Assembly (NCBI GenBank): GCA_963725395.1 | Contig: CAVRYH010000005.1 | Span: forward strand, 186,001 to 250,000 | Direction: 5' to 3' | Source of the DNA: Bog-756 sp963725395 | Lineage (GTDB): Bacteria; Actinomycetota; Acidimicrobiia; Acidimicrobiales; RAAP-2 | Length of the DNA: 64,000 nucleotides | In this document: piece by piece, positions 42,873 through 52,391 of the stretch | Numbering within the stretch: the first letter of the stretch is position 1 | Layout of the letters: the number at the start of each line of letters is the position of its first letter | Position numbers and translations under genes: made by a program | Notes under the pieces: model-generated | The model's database searches: none | Told to the model about the DNA's origin: nothing | The model's input: the letters and a program-made list of their open reading frames with translations, nothing else

Positions 42873-44242
42873 GGCTCGAGGAGGTGGCCTCGCGCCGGGT
42901 GGTCGTATGGGGGCTCGGGCAGGAGGGTCTCGCCATGGTCGGCCTGCTCGCCGAGAGGGGGGTGACGCCCCGCCTGGTCGACGATCATCCCGAGAGGGTC
43001 GACCCCGGGGTGGCCGCCGGGCTCGGGTCGCCGATCGAAGACCCCGCCGGCATTCGCTGGCCGGACGTCGATGTCGTCGTCCGGTCCCCGGGGGTGGGCC
43101 GGTACGGGGCCGCGCTGGTCGAGGCGGAGGCGGCCGGCGTGGCCATCACCACCTCGATGGCCATCTGGCTCGAGGACTTCGCCGACGCGAGGGTGGTGGC
43201 CGTCACCGGCACCAAGGGGAAGAGCACGACGGCCACGCTGACGGCGGCGATCCTTCGTGCGGAGGGGCTCGAGGTGGCACTGGTCGGGAACATCGGGACT
43301 CCGGTGACCCAGACGTACGGCCGTCCGCTGGCCGACGCCTATGTGGTCGAGGTCTCCTCGTACCAGGCCGCCGACGTCACTGTCACCCCCGGGGTCTGCA
43401 TCCTCACGAGCCTGGCCCCCGACCACCTCGACTGGCACGGCGGGGTGGAGGCCTACTACCGCGACAAGCTGCGACTGATCGAGGTCGGCCCGCCCGGTCG
43501 TCTGGCCGTCAATGCCGGAAGTGCCGAGTCGGTCAAAAGGACCGAGCGCCATCCCGACCGCCTCCTGTTCGGCCCCCGGGGGCGGGTGGTGGTGACACCT
43601 TCGGGGATGATCGAGGTCGACGGGGACCCCCTGGCCGATGCCACCCTCCTGCGAGCACCGGGGAGGCACAACACCTGGAACCTGTGCGGCGCGGTGGCCG
43701 GGAGCCTCCTGCTCAACGGACGGGCCCCTTCACCGGGCGCGGTTCGGTCGGCCATCGGTGCCTTCGATGGCCTCCCGTCGCGGTGCCGCACTATCGGGGA
43801 GCGGGACGGCGTGCTCTTCGTCGACGATGCCCTGGCCTCCAACCCTCTGGCCACCATGGCGTCGGTGGAGGCCTTCGCCGGCCGGCCGTTGACCGTGATC
43901 GTCGGCGGTGCCGACCGGGGGGTGGATCCGACCGACCTCGTTGCGGCCCTGGCTGCCCGGCGGCCGGCTCCGAGGGTCATCGTGCTGCCCCCCGATCCCG
44001 ATCGCCTGGTCATCGCGTTGGAGTCGGTCGGCCCTGGTGTTGGCGACGGTGGCCTGCGCCTCGAAGTGGCAACAGGGGTGGGCGATGCCGTCCGCCGCGC
44101 CGTGGCCGCCACGCCCCAGGGTGGCGTCGTCCTGTTTTCACCCGCCGCTCCGACACCGGAGGGGGAGGGTGGCTTCTCGGCGCGCAGCCGGCAGTTCGCC
44201 GATGCAGCCGGTGTCGACAGCACGGCGGTGAGAGGAGGGTGA
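42869..44242 (+). CDS. murD2: UDP-MurNAc-L-alanine--L-glutamate ligase (MurD2)
   Basis: A 457-residue Mur ligase. An N-terminal Rossmann domain (VVVWGLGQEGLAMVGLL) binds UDP-MurNAc-Ala; ATP loop GTKGKSTT at about 112-119; NxG stretch VGNIGTP; SSYQ and DHLDWHG in the centre; C-terminal Glu-binding domain. GTG overlaps the murL stop. In characterised systems MurD2 adds L-Glu, then MurL epimerises it. A normal murD may exist elsewhere. About 20% shorter linkers than MurF exclude that family. Confidence 0.87.
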   Translation: MRLEEVASRRVVVWGLGQEGLAMVGLLAERGVTPRLVDDHPERVDPGVAAGLGSPIEDPAGIRWPDVDVVVRSPGVGRYGAALVEAEAAGVAITTSMAIWLEDFADARVVAVTGTKGKSTTATLTAAILRAEGLEVALVGNIGTPVTQTYGRPLADAYVVEVSSYQAADVTVTPGVCILTSLAPDHLDWHGGVEAYYRDKLRLIEVGPPGRLAVNAGSAESVKRTERHPDRLLFGPRGRVVVTPSGMIEVDGDPLADATLLRAPGRHNTWNLCGAVAGSLLLNGRAPSPGAVRSAIGAFDGLPSRCRTIGERDGVLFVDDALASNPLATMASVEAFAGRPLTVIVGGADRGVDPTDLVAALAARRPAPRVIVLPPDPDRLVIALESVGPGVGDGGLRLEVATGVGDAVRRAVAATPQGGVVLFSPAAPTPEGEGGFSARSRQFADAAGVDSTAVRGG

Positions 44243-44255
44243 CACAGTGGCCGTG

Positions 44256-44283
44256 TTGACAGGCCGCGAATCGCCGATAACGG
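44256..44283 (+). promoter_or_regulatory. Candidate promoter for the redoxin gene
   Basis: TTGACA (44256-44261), 16-base spacer, TAACGG (44278-44283); the ATG at 44309 follows 25 bases later with AAAGGAG in between. Confidence 0.45.
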
Positions 44284-44308
44284 TGAGGGCCGACAAAGGA
44301 GCCATGGG

Positions 44309-45364
44309 ATGACGCAGTTCACCATCATCGACACGGGGTCGCGGACGCTAGCGGGGACACCCGACCCGGCCCGTGGCACCTTCTTGGTGGACGCCGAACG
44401 CCTCGCTGACGCCCTCGGCTGGGAGCTCAAGGCCTCGGGACTGTGCCAGGCCAACACCTGTGTGCCGGTGGCCGACGTCGACGCCCTCAAGGTCGGCGAC
44501 CAGCTCGATCTGGTGGCCGTCGCCCACGCCCTCGGACGGCCGGCGGTGGTCGACGTCGAAGCCCGCCTCATGGCGGTGGCCCTCCCGGCCGAGCTCCGCC
44601 GCCAGGCGCTCGAAGACCTGAGGGCCCCGGCGTTCGAGCTGCCCGACGTGGACGGGACGCTGCACGCCCTCGGCGAGTGGGCCGGCCTGAAGAAGGTGTT
44701 GGTCACCTTCTCGAGCTGGTGCGGGTGTCGGTACGACCTCCCCGGTTGGCAGGCGCTCCATGACGAGCTCCGTCCTGAGGGGCTCACCGTCGTGGCCGTG
44801 GCCATCGACCAGTCCGCGGACGACGTGCGACCGTGGACCGAGGGGATCACCATGCCCGTCCTCTACGACCCCAACCACCTGCTCACCGAGTCCTATGCCA
44901 TCTCCAACGTGCCGACGGTGGTGTGGATCGACGAGGACGACGCCATCGCCAGACCGAACGGCCTCGCCTTCGGGAGTGACACCTTCACCGACTTCACCGG
45001 GGTCGAGTCCGCTCCCCATCTGGACGAGATCCGGCAGTGGGCGAGAAACGGTGCGTTGCCGGTCAGCGACGAGGAGGCCCGCGGGGCGGTGGGCGATCTC
45101 TCCGAGGACGAGGTGCTGGCCCGGCTCCACTTCCGGATCGCGTCCGAGGCGTACCGGCGCGGGGACGCGGAGGTCACCCGGCGCCACGTGCGCCGAGCCT
45201 CCGAGCTGGCCCCCGACGACCTCACCATCTGGAGGGCGGGCATGCCGCTCGTGGGGGAGGACCCCTTCGGAGACGCCTTCCTCGAGCGCTACGACGAGTG
45301 GAAGCAAAAGGGCATGCCCTACCACGGGCTGCAGCCGGTCAGCGGGGGCGGCCCACCGGTCTGA
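44309..45364 (+). CDS. AhpC/TSA-family redoxin with C-terminal extension
   Basis: A 351-residue protein. Residues 100-260 are a peroxiredoxin/TlpA-like thioredoxin fold with VTFSSWCGCRYDLPGW (Cys-Gly-Cys in place of CxxC) and the cis-Pro SNVPTVVWID. The first 100 residues are a separate alpha/beta part, and the last 80 hold a helical TPR-like segment (LHFRIASEAYRRGDAEVTRRHVRRA). It is cytoplasmic, with no signal peptide. ATG at 44309 with AAAGGAG. It may reduce peroxides or protein thiols. Convergent with the hydratase gene. Confidence 0.78.
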   Translation: MTQFTIIDTGSRTLAGTPDPARGTFLVDAERLADALGWELKASGLCQANTCVPVADVDALKVGDQLDLVAVAHALGRPAVVDVEARLMAVALPAELRRQALEDLRAPAFELPDVDGTLHALGEWAGLKKVLVTFSSWCGCRYDLPGWQALHDELRPEGLTVVAVAIDQSADDVRPWTEGITMPVLYDPNHLLTESYAISNVPTVVWIDEDDAIARPNGLAFGSDTFTDFTGVESAPHLDEIRQWARNGALPVSDEEARGAVGDLSEDEVLARLHFRIASEAYRRGDAEVTRRHVRRASELAPDDLTIWRAGMPLVGEDPFGDAFLERYDEWKQKGMPYHGLQPVSGGGPPV

Positions 45365-45398
45365 CCGTCGGGCCGGGGCCGCACCGTCGGGCGCCGGT

Positions 45399-46222
45399 TC
45401 AGCGCAGGCGCCACTCGATGCGCTTGCCCGAGGTGAAGCGCTCCTGGCCCTGTTCGAGCAGTGCCGGCTCGGTGCCGATGTTGGTGAACAGGTAGGCGTG
45501 GTCGAGGGCCTGGCGCCGCGACAGCTCCAATCCCGTCCATAGGGCGCGCACGGTCCCCTGCACGGCCAGCGCGGGTTGGTCGGCGATGGCCTGGGCCGCC
45601 CAACGGGCCCGGTCGGCCAGCTCACCGGCCGGGGCAACCTCGGAGACGAAACCGATCTCCCGGGCCCGGGCCGCCGACATGCGCTCGTTGGCGCCGAGCA
45701 GGGAGAGGCGCATCACCTCGTGGAACGGCATCTTGTGCAGCAGGAAGATCGGTTCGAACGCGGCCGGCATGCCGTAGGTGACATGAGGGTCGAAGAACGT
45801 GGCGTGCTCGGCGGCGATGATGAAGTCGACTTCGCCGAGGATGTAGAACGCGCCCCACACGCCATGCCGTTGACCGCGGCGATCACCGGTTTCCAGCAGT
45901 GATTCGACTTGGGGCAGACGCTCCGGCCCGGATCGTCGAAGTCCCAGGGCGTGTTGTAGCCGGGAAGCTTGCCCGGAGGCAGGTCGTCGAACGTACCGAT
46001 GCCCTCCCGGTCGAGGCCCGTACAGAAGGCCTTGTCGCCGCTGCCGGTCAGCACCACGCACCGCACGTCGTCGTTCTTGCGGAGCATCATCCACAGCTCG
46101 CCGAGCTCCCGCTGCATGGTGGTGTCGAACGCGTTGAGTGCCCCGGGACGGTTGAGCGTGACCCAGGCCACCCCGTCGGACTCGTCGTAGAGCAAGGTCT
46201 CGAGGTCGGGCATGGCGGCCAT
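45399..46222 (-). CDS. Enoyl-CoA hydratase/isomerase family protein, apparent frameshift
   Basis: Two frames join into one crotonase of about 274 residues. Frame 1 (from ATG 46222) reads YDESDGVAWVTLNRPGALNAF, then an oxyanion-hole stretch GSGDKAFCTGLD, up to AAVNGMACG. Frame 2 continues GAFYILGEVDFIIAAEHATF to the end. One missing C in a run at 45853-45856 (G on the coding strand) explains it: adding it gives NGMACGGAFYILGEVD, as in the family. It would hydrate an enoyl-CoA or isomerise it. Adjacent to the amine oxidase gene, 36 bases downstream of it. Confidence 0.85.
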
Positions 46223-46257
46223 GGTACCGGTCGCGTCGACGGGGCCGGGGGGGCGGC

Positions 46258-48165
46258 TCAGTCGCAGTGCCCGGCGGGCGGCGGGAGATCGAGGGACGGG
46301 TTGCGGTCGAAGAACCCGACGGGCGCCAGATGGAACCCGCAGTACTCGACGGGCATGACCGGCCAGTCCTCCGGACGCGGCGAATGGCTCACCCCGAAGG
46401 TGTGCCACGCCACGATGTCGGTGTCGACCAGGGATCGGTCGGCAGCCGTCCAGCGGGGCAGCCCGTCGCCCCCCGGGTGCTGATTGGGATAGTCGCCGGC
46501 CGCCCGCCGCTCGTCGGGCGCAAACGGGGTGAGCCACAGGTTGTGCCGGGCGAACCCGGCCCGCTGGGCGATGCTCGACTCGGGCCGGGCGAGCAGCGTG
46601 GGCGTGGAGCCCGGCACCAGCCGGTAGGCCACGGGACGTCCCAGGCCGTTGAGCGACCCGGGGTTCTCGAATCGCCAATGGCGGCTCCCGGCGGGATCGA
46701 CGTCCCGGATGGCGGACGACTCGGACTCGAGCAGGGTGGCCCGGGTGCGGAAGGCGTTGGCCATCGGGTTGTCGCCACCAGCGGGCATCGGCTCGAACGA
46801 GACCTCGTAGGCCCGGTTGACCGGACCGTCGACCTCGAGGTCCAGTCGGGCGCAGAACAGGTGCTGGTGGAAGGGGGCCCCCAGCCCCTCGGCGACCACG
46901 TTCCCGAAGGGGGGCTCCTCGCCGGGAGCGAGTGCCTGGGTGGACATGATGCCGGTCAGCTTGACCTCGAGCTGGATGGTGCCGTCGAGGTAGAAGTACC
47001 AGAAGAACCCGTACTCGTAGTTGCCGACGGTGGCGATGGCCGACACCACGAGTCGCCTCGACCGGCGGACCTCGGCGTGCCCGGTCGCCATGTCCAGGTG
47101 CTTCCAGAGGATCCCGTAGTCCTCCTCGTGGATACAGATGGCCTGCTCCACCACGAAGGGGGTGCCGTGCTCGCTGGCGAAGACGGCGTCGAGGTAGGTG
47201 ATGGCCCCGAGGCAGTCACAGCCGAGGCTGAGGGAGTTGGTCATGCGTCCGAGCCCCCACTCGCCCACGTCGAACGCGTTCTTCCAACCGTGCATCGGTC
47301 CCGGGTCGCCGTAGGGGACCACCATCTCGCTGATGGAGGCCCGGTGCAGGATGGCGCGCGCCTCACCCGGTGGGCCGTACCCGATGGTGTGCAGCACGAG
47401 CCCTTCGACCGGGTCCATGGACACACGCATCGACCATCCCTGCCACGAGAGGAGGTTGCCGTCGACCGAGAAGCTGACCCCTTCGGGCTGGACGATGTCG
47501 AGCGGGAGGAGGCCGGTGCGCAGCGGAGCGTTGTCCTCGGGCCTGTAGCTGCCCCGTCCGGGGGGGAGAGGAACCACGCCGAAGTCGGCCACCTCGAGGA
47601 CGATGCCCCGCGCGGCGTCGACCGTGGCGAGGACGCCCTCCACCGGCCGGGCGTAGCCGTTGTCGTCCGGAGCCTCACGGTAGTAGGAGAGGCAGCGGGC
47701 GATCCGGCGCCCCTCCTCGGCCGGGCTGGCGAAATTGCCGGTGGGCCACGGGTCGATCTGGACGCGGTCGAACTCGGTGATGCCGCGCCGCCGCATGGCC
47801 GCCTGCCACCCGGGATGCTCCTTCAGGGCCAGGATGGCCCGGTACGAATCGTCGAAGAGGAGGGGCGGGCGCACGTCCTCCCGCTCGGTCCACTCGACGA
47901 CCTCGCCACCGGGCATCGCCACCACGGCCTCGACCACCGACGCCTCGGGCCCCGGGAGGGCCACGACGCGGACCCTGCGCTCGACCGGGTCGCCGCGGTG
48001 GTGACCGACGACGGCGGACTTGGCCGGTTCGTCGAGGGAGACCGTCGAGAAGAGCGCGTGCTCGTCCAGCCTCCCGGTGGCCCGGACCGCCGCCACGGCC
48101 AGCCGGATCTCATCGGCCCGAAGCTGGTCGAGTGGGTGGGCGGCCGCCGCCACGGCCTCAGGCAC
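46258..48165 (-). CDS. Copper amine oxidase (TPQ type)
   Basis: A 635-residue enzyme. The cofactor motif TVGNYEY (379-385) gives Tyr383 for topaquinone; the catalytic base Asp299 is in AFDVGEWGLG; copper ligands are HQH (H433, H435) and a late His in VSHSPRPEDWPVMP. It lacks a signal peptide, so it is cytoplasmic like tyramine or histamine oxidases of Gram-positives. It turns a primary amine, O2 and water into an aldehyde, ammonia and H2O2. GTG at 48165. It probably feeds the CoA-pathway genes around it. Confidence 0.93.
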   Translation of the reverse strand: MPEAVAAAAHPLDQLRADEIRLAVAAVRATGRLDEHALFSTVSLDEPAKSAVVGHHRGDPVERRVRVVALPGPEASVVEAVVAMPGGEVVEWTEREDVRPPLLFDDSYRAILALKEHPGWQAAMRRRGITEFDRVQIDPWPTGNFASPAEEGRRIARCLSYYREAPDDNGYARPVEGVLATVDAARGIVLEVADFGVVPLPPGRGSYRPEDNAPLRTGLLPLDIVQPEGVSFSVDGNLLSWQGWSMRVSMDPVEGLVLHTIGYGPPGEARAILHRASISEMVVPYGDPGPMHGWKNAFDVGEWGLGRMTNSLSLGCDCLGAITYLDAVFASEHGTPFVVEQAICIHEEDYGILWKHLDMATGHAEVRRSRRLVVSAIATVGNYEYGFFWYFYLDGTIQLEVKLTGIMSTQALAPGEEPPFGNVVAEGLGAPFHQHLFCARLDLEVDGPVNRAYEVSFEPMPAGGDNPMANAFRTRATLLESESSAIRDVDPAGSRHWRFENPGSLNGLGRPVAYRLVPGSTPTLLARPESSIAQRAGFARHNLWLTPFAPDERRAAGDYPNQHPGGDGLPRWTAADRSLVDTDIVAWHTFGVSHSPRPEDWPVMPVEYCGFHLAPVGFFDRNPSLDLPPPAGHCD

Positions 48166-48360
48166 GAGGGCCTTTCGACCTGGTGGCCTCGGCGCCCCGA
48201 CCGAGGTGGGAACGTGGGGTGTGCTGGATCATCGTGGTCCCTCCGAACGGCGAACCATAGCCGGGGGACCGGCGGAGGGGGCACCGTCGGCGGTAGCCTC
48301 GCTGGCGATGACCGAGCCCACCAGGTACTGCGCGCGCGCCGCGGCCGCAGGAGCCGACCG

Positions 48361-48609
48361 ATGATCCGCATCGAGATCGACCGCGACCGGTGCGTCGGGT
48401 CCGGGAACTGCCTCTTTTGGGCCCCCGGCACGTTCGACCTCGACGACGACGGCAAGGCCATCGTCGTCGACCCGACCGGCGACCAGGAAGAGACCGTGCG
48501 GGTGGCTGCCGAGGGCTGCCCGACCCGGGCGATCAGCGTGACTGAGCTGCACCGCCCGGTGCACGACACCGCAGAAGGGGGGGCCGATGCCCATCGCCCT
48601 GTCCGATGA
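48361..48609 (+). CDS. 3Fe-4S (P450-type) ferredoxin
   Basis: An 82-residue ferredoxin with CVGSGNC near 11-17 and a distal GCP near 52-54, the three-Cys pattern of a 3Fe-4S cluster, as in ferredoxins that serve cytochrome P450. No P450 or ferredoxin reductase gene is close by. ATG at 48361. It overlaps the acyl-CoA dehydrogenase gene by 23 bases, so it may serve that enzyme's electron flow or an oxygenase elsewhere. Confidence 0.88.
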   Translation: MIRIEIDRDRCVGSGNCLFWAPGTFDLDDDGKAIVVDPTGDQEETVRVAAEGCPTRAISVTELHRPVHDTAEGGADAHRPVR

Positions 48610-50806
48610 GCACGAGGAGCAGCGCCGGTCGGCCCGGCGCTGGCTCGCCGCCCACTGCCCGCCCGAGGTCCCCCGAGCCCTGCTCGACGCCGACGTCGAG
48701 GAAGTGCAGCCGGTGTGGAAGGAGATGGCCGCCCAGGGCTGGATGGGGATCCACCTCCCCGAGGAGTGCGGGGGTCAGGGCTTCGGCCTGTTCGAGCTGG
48801 CCGTCCTCTTGGAGGAGACGGGACGGGCGCTCGTCCCCGGGCCATTGCTCCCGACCGTGGTCACCTCGGCCCTGGTGGCCGAGGCGACGTCCGGGCCCGG
48901 GCACCGTCACCTGCTCCCGGGGCTGATCGACGGGAGCGCACCCTCGGCGGTCTACCTCGGTGACGGCTGTCTCGAGGGCGGCGGGGAGGGGCCCGACGGG
49001 GCTCTCGTCGTCAGTGGATCGCTCGGTCCCGTCCTCGGCCTGATGACCGCTTCGACGGCACTGGTGCCCGTGAGGCGGGAGGACGGGCGGATGGTTTGGT
49101 GCCTACTCGACGTGTCCGCCGGAGAGGGACGTGTCACCGTGGAGGCGCTGGCCAGCGTCGACCCGACCCGTCGGGTCGGCCGCCTGCACGCGGAGGAGGC
49201 CGTGACGCCCCCCGATCGGCAGCTCGACGCCCTGACCGCCGAGCGAGTGCGCGAGGTCGCCGTCACCCTCATGGCGGCCGAGCACGTCGGTGGGGCGCGC
49301 TGGTGCCTCGAGACGGCCACCGAGTACGCCAAGGTGCGGGTGCAGTTCGGGCGCCCGATCGGGCAGTTCCAGGCGGTCAAGCACCGTCTGGCCGACATGG
49401 CGGTCCGGGTGGAGCAGATGACCGCTGTCACCTGGGACGCGGCCATGGCCATCGGGTCGGGGGATAAGGACGACGTCGACCTGGCCGTCGCCACGGCAGG
49501 GGCCTTCGCCTTCGACGGTTACGTCCGGTGCGCCCAGGAGTGCCTGCAGTTGCTGGGCGGCATCGGCTTCACCTGGGAGCACGACCTCCACCTGCATCTC
49601 AAGCGGGCGCTCGCCGACCGTCAGTTGATGGCCACCCCCGAGTCGTTCCACCACCGGGTGGCCGCGACCGCCGGTGGGGGTGCCCGCAGGATGCTGGCCG
49701 CCGATCTGCCCGACGAGGCGGAGCGCGTCCGCGAGGAGCTCGCCCCGCTGGTCGCCCGATTGAGCGAGGTCGAGGGGACCGAGCGCCGCCACCGCCTGGT
49801 CGAGGCCGGGCTGGTCGCCCCGCACTGGCCCAGTCCCTGGGGACGCGATGCCGGTGCGGTCGAGCAGGTGGTGATCGACGAGCAGCTCGCCGCGGCCGGC
49901 ATCGACCGGCCCCACATCGGCATCGGGGCCTGGGCGCTCCCGGTGATCATCGCCTGCGGCAACGAGGAACAGCGCCAACGTTGGGTGCCACCGACGCTGC
50001 TCGGCGAACTGCTGTGGTGTCAGCTGTTCTCCGAGCCCGGTGCCGGCTCCGACCTGGCCAGCCTGTCGACCCGGGCGGAGCGGACGGAAGGTGGTTGGCG
50101 GCTCACGGGGCAGAAGGTCTGGACCTCCATGGCGCAGCAGGCCGACTGGGGTATCTGCCTGGCCCGGACCAACCCGACCGCGCCCAAGCACCAGGGGATC
50201 ACCTACTTCATCGTCGACATGGCGTCACCGGGGCTCGATGTCCGTCCGCTCCGCGAGCTGACGGGCGCCGCCTTGTTCAACGAGGTCTTCTTCGACTCGG
50301 TCTTCGTCCCGGACGACTGTGTCATCGGCGAGGTCGACGACGGCTGGCGCATGGCGCGTCTGACGCTGGCCAACGAGCGGGTGTCGATGTCGTCGGGCTC
50401 GACGTTCGGGATCGGCGTGGAGTCCCTGCTGCGGTTGGCCGGAAAGCTGGGCGACCGGGTGACCCCGAGCGAGGAGGCGCGCCTCGGCGCCCTGTTGGCC
50501 GAGGCCCAGTCGCTGCGGCTGATGACCCACCGGTCCACGCTCCTCTCGCTCGCCGGGTCGGACCCCGGGTCGGGTGCCAGCCTGCGCAAGCTGCTCGGCG
50601 CCGAGCACGAGCAGCGGGTCCAGGAACTGGGCCTCGCACTCCTCGGCCCCGAGGGCGCCACCTTGGAGGGCCGGGCCGGACGGTGGGTTCAGGGCCTGCT
50701 GGCCACCCGATGCCTCACCATCGCCGGGGGGACGAGCGAGGTGCAGCGCAACGTCATCGCCGAGCGGGTCCTCGGTCTACCCCGCGACCCCGAACCGGGG
50801 GGGTGA
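48587..50806 (+). CDS. Single-chain double acyl-CoA dehydrogenase
   Basis: A 739-residue protein with two acyl-CoA dehydrogenase halves (about 1-365 and 375-739). The second half holds the FAD/substrate motifs (LFSEPGAGSDLAS, VWTSMAQQADWGICLAR) and ends in GGTSEVQRNVIAERVLGLPR. The first half has the dehydrogenase C-domain (LQLLGGIGFTWEHDLHLHLKRA). Mycobacterial FadE34 has the same fused layout and acts on steroid side-chain CoA esters. It introduces a 2,3-double bond with FAD. ATG at 48587 with GGGGGGCC upstream. The acyl substrate is unknown. Confidence 0.92.
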   Translation: MPIALSDEHEEQRRSARRWLAAHCPPEVPRALLDADVEEVQPVWKEMAAQGWMGIHLPEECGGQGFGLFELAVLLEETGRALVPGPLLPTVVTSALVAEATSGPGHRHLLPGLIDGSAPSAVYLGDGCLEGGGEGPDGALVVSGSLGPVLGLMTASTALVPVRREDGRMVWCLLDVSAGEGRVTVEALASVDPTRRVGRLHAEEAVTPPDRQLDALTAERVREVAVTLMAAEHVGGARWCLETATEYAKVRVQFGRPIGQFQAVKHRLADMAVRVEQMTAVTWDAAMAIGSGDKDDVDLAVATAGAFAFDGYVRCAQECLQLLGGIGFTWEHDLHLHLKRALADRQLMATPESFHHRVAATAGGGARRMLAADLPDEAERVREELAPLVARLSEVEGTERRHRLVEAGLVAPHWPSPWGRDAGAVEQVVIDEQLAAAGIDRPHIGIGAWALPVIIACGNEEQRQRWVPPTLLGELLWCQLFSEPGAGSDLASLSTRAERTEGGWRLTGQKVWTSMAQQADWGICLARTNPTAPKHQGITYFIVDMASPGLDVRPLRELTGAALFNEVFFDSVFVPDDCVIGEVDDGWRMARLTLANERVSMSSGSTFGIGVESLLRLAGKLGDRVTPSEEARLGALLAEAQSLRLMTHRSTLLSLAGSDPGSGASLRKLLGAEHEQRVQELGLALLGPEGATLEGRAGRWVQGLLATRCLTIAGGTSEVQRNVIAERVLGLPRDPEPGG

Positions 50807-50807
50807 C

Positions 50808-51200
50808 TCAGTCGGCCGACGCCACCGAGCGTGGTGCGACGTCGGGGTCCTGTTGGATCTCGATCGTGTTGCCGGCGGGATCGACGAACCAGATCTGCAC
50901 CGTGGACCCCTGCGCCCCACGGACGTAGATGATGTCCGCCGCTTCGAGCTCGGCGATGGCCGCGGCGAGGTCGGCCACGGCGAAGCAGACGTGGGGCCCG
51001 GTGGGCTGGATGGTGCCGTCGGCCGGTGCGTCCACCAGATGGAGTTGGACGCCGCCCGCCGCGAACCAGTGTCCCTCCACGCCGGGGATGGTCGGGCGGG
51101 GCTCGTCGTCCAACTCGAGGAGCCGGCGGTAGAAGTCGACCGACCCGGGCAGCGCTCCTTGGACGTTGACGCTGTGGTGGAGGGTGCGGGTGACCTTCAC
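50808..51200 (-). CDS. VOC-superfamily (glyoxalase/dioxygenase-like) protein
   Basis: A 130-residue single-domain protein of the vicinal oxygen chelate fold: HHSVNVQGALPGSVDFYRRLL at the start, HVCFAVADLAAAIAELEAA in the middle and WFVDPAGNTIEIQQ at the end. Metal ligands are probably His9 (or 8), His of GPHVCF and the terminal Glu. Could be a lyase, epimerase or resistance protein. GTG at 51200. Convergent with the dehydrogenase gene, one base apart. Confidence 0.85.
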   Translation of the reverse strand: MKVTRTLHHSVNVQGALPGSVDFYRRLLELDDEPRPTIPGVEGHWFAAGGVQLHLVDAPADGTIQPTGPHVCFAVADLAAAIAELEAADIIYVRGAQGSTVQIWFVDPAGNTIEIQQDPDVAPRSVASAD

Positions 51201-51234
51201 CGGGCCGAGGCTCCTTCGGACGGTGCGCTGGACC

Positions 51235-52348
51235 TCATGGCGGCCAGCCGGCGGGTATGACCATGTCGGAGATCGTACGGGGATCCACCGGCCGATGGGT
51301 GTTGCCCGCCTGGTACACGGCGAAGCAGAGTTGAAGGGCCTTGACCGCCTCGGCCGCGGTCATCTGGGCCGGCGCTCCTTCGACCAAGGTGTCGATGAAT
51401 TGGGAGGACGCCCGCCGGAAGCCGCTGGCCCAGTCGGCGTCCACCCCGGTGAACGAGGTGGTCGTCTGCTGATCATGCCTCCCGTCGTAGAGGACCACGG
51501 CCGGCAGATCCAGCATCTGGCCGGTGCACCGGGTCACCCACAGCATGCCCTCCTCGCCGTGGACCTCGAAGAATTTCGTCGGCGCCGTAGTAGGCGCTCC
51601 GCATCCACATGTTGGGCGAGTAGCAGACGTCCATGGTCCCGAGAAGCCGGGGGTCCTCGTACTCGAAGATCGTCGAGCACGGCTCGAAGAAGGCATCGCG
51701 CCGACGGACCACCGCCTGGACGGACACGATGTCCTGGTCGAACAGCCACAGAGCCACGGCGAACTTGTGGATCATGTCGTCGAAGAGGTGGCCGCCAGGG
51801 CTCCGGGCGTTGAGCCGCCACACGTAGCCGTCGGCCTCCAGCCCGGCCTGGAAGGCCGAGTCGGTCTGGCCCACCACCGTCTTCATGCGCAGGTGGTTCG
51901 GCTGTCCGATGGCACCCTCGGCGATGAGGCGTCTGGCCAGCTCGAGGGGCGGGTAGTGGCGGAAGCACTCGCTCACCCGGAGGACCACCCCGGCCTCGTC
52001 GGCGGCTCGGCCCATGGCCACGGCGTCGGCCACGCTGTTGGCGAGGGGCTTCTGGCACGAGACGTGCTTGCCCGCGGCCACCGCGGCCAGCACGTGGTCG
52101 AGGTGCAGGTCGGTGGGCGTGAGGACCTCCACCGCGTCGACGGCGGGATCGTCGAGCAGCTCGGCGAGCTCGGTGTACACCTTGGGCGCACCCCACCTCC
52201 TCGCCGCTTCGGCGGCCCGGTCCTCGACCGGGTCGCAGACGGCCACCACCCGGCACCGGTCGTCCTCGAGGTAGCCGGCCACGTTGAGCGACGCGATGTT
52301 CCCCGCCCCCACGACCCCGATCCCGATGTCGCCCCGAACCGCGCTCAT
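51235..52348 (-). CDS. Gfo/Idh/MocA-family dehydrogenase, apparent frameshift
   Basis: Frame 1 from ATG 52348 begins with the Rossmann motif GVVGAGNIASLN and has EVLTPTDLHLDHVLAA and HVSCQKPLA (catalytic Lys), reaching SAYYGADE. Frame 2 continues FFEVHGEEGMLWVTRC to the stop at 51235. One extra A in the run at 51574-51576 (T on the plus strand) explains the break; removal gives GADEFFEVHG. About 370 residues when repaired. NAD(P)-dependent oxidation of a sugar-like or inositol-like compound is expected from the family. Confidence 0.86.
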
Positions 52349-52391
52349 CCATCCACCCCTTCGTCGTGCACCGACAGGTGCGCCCGGACCA

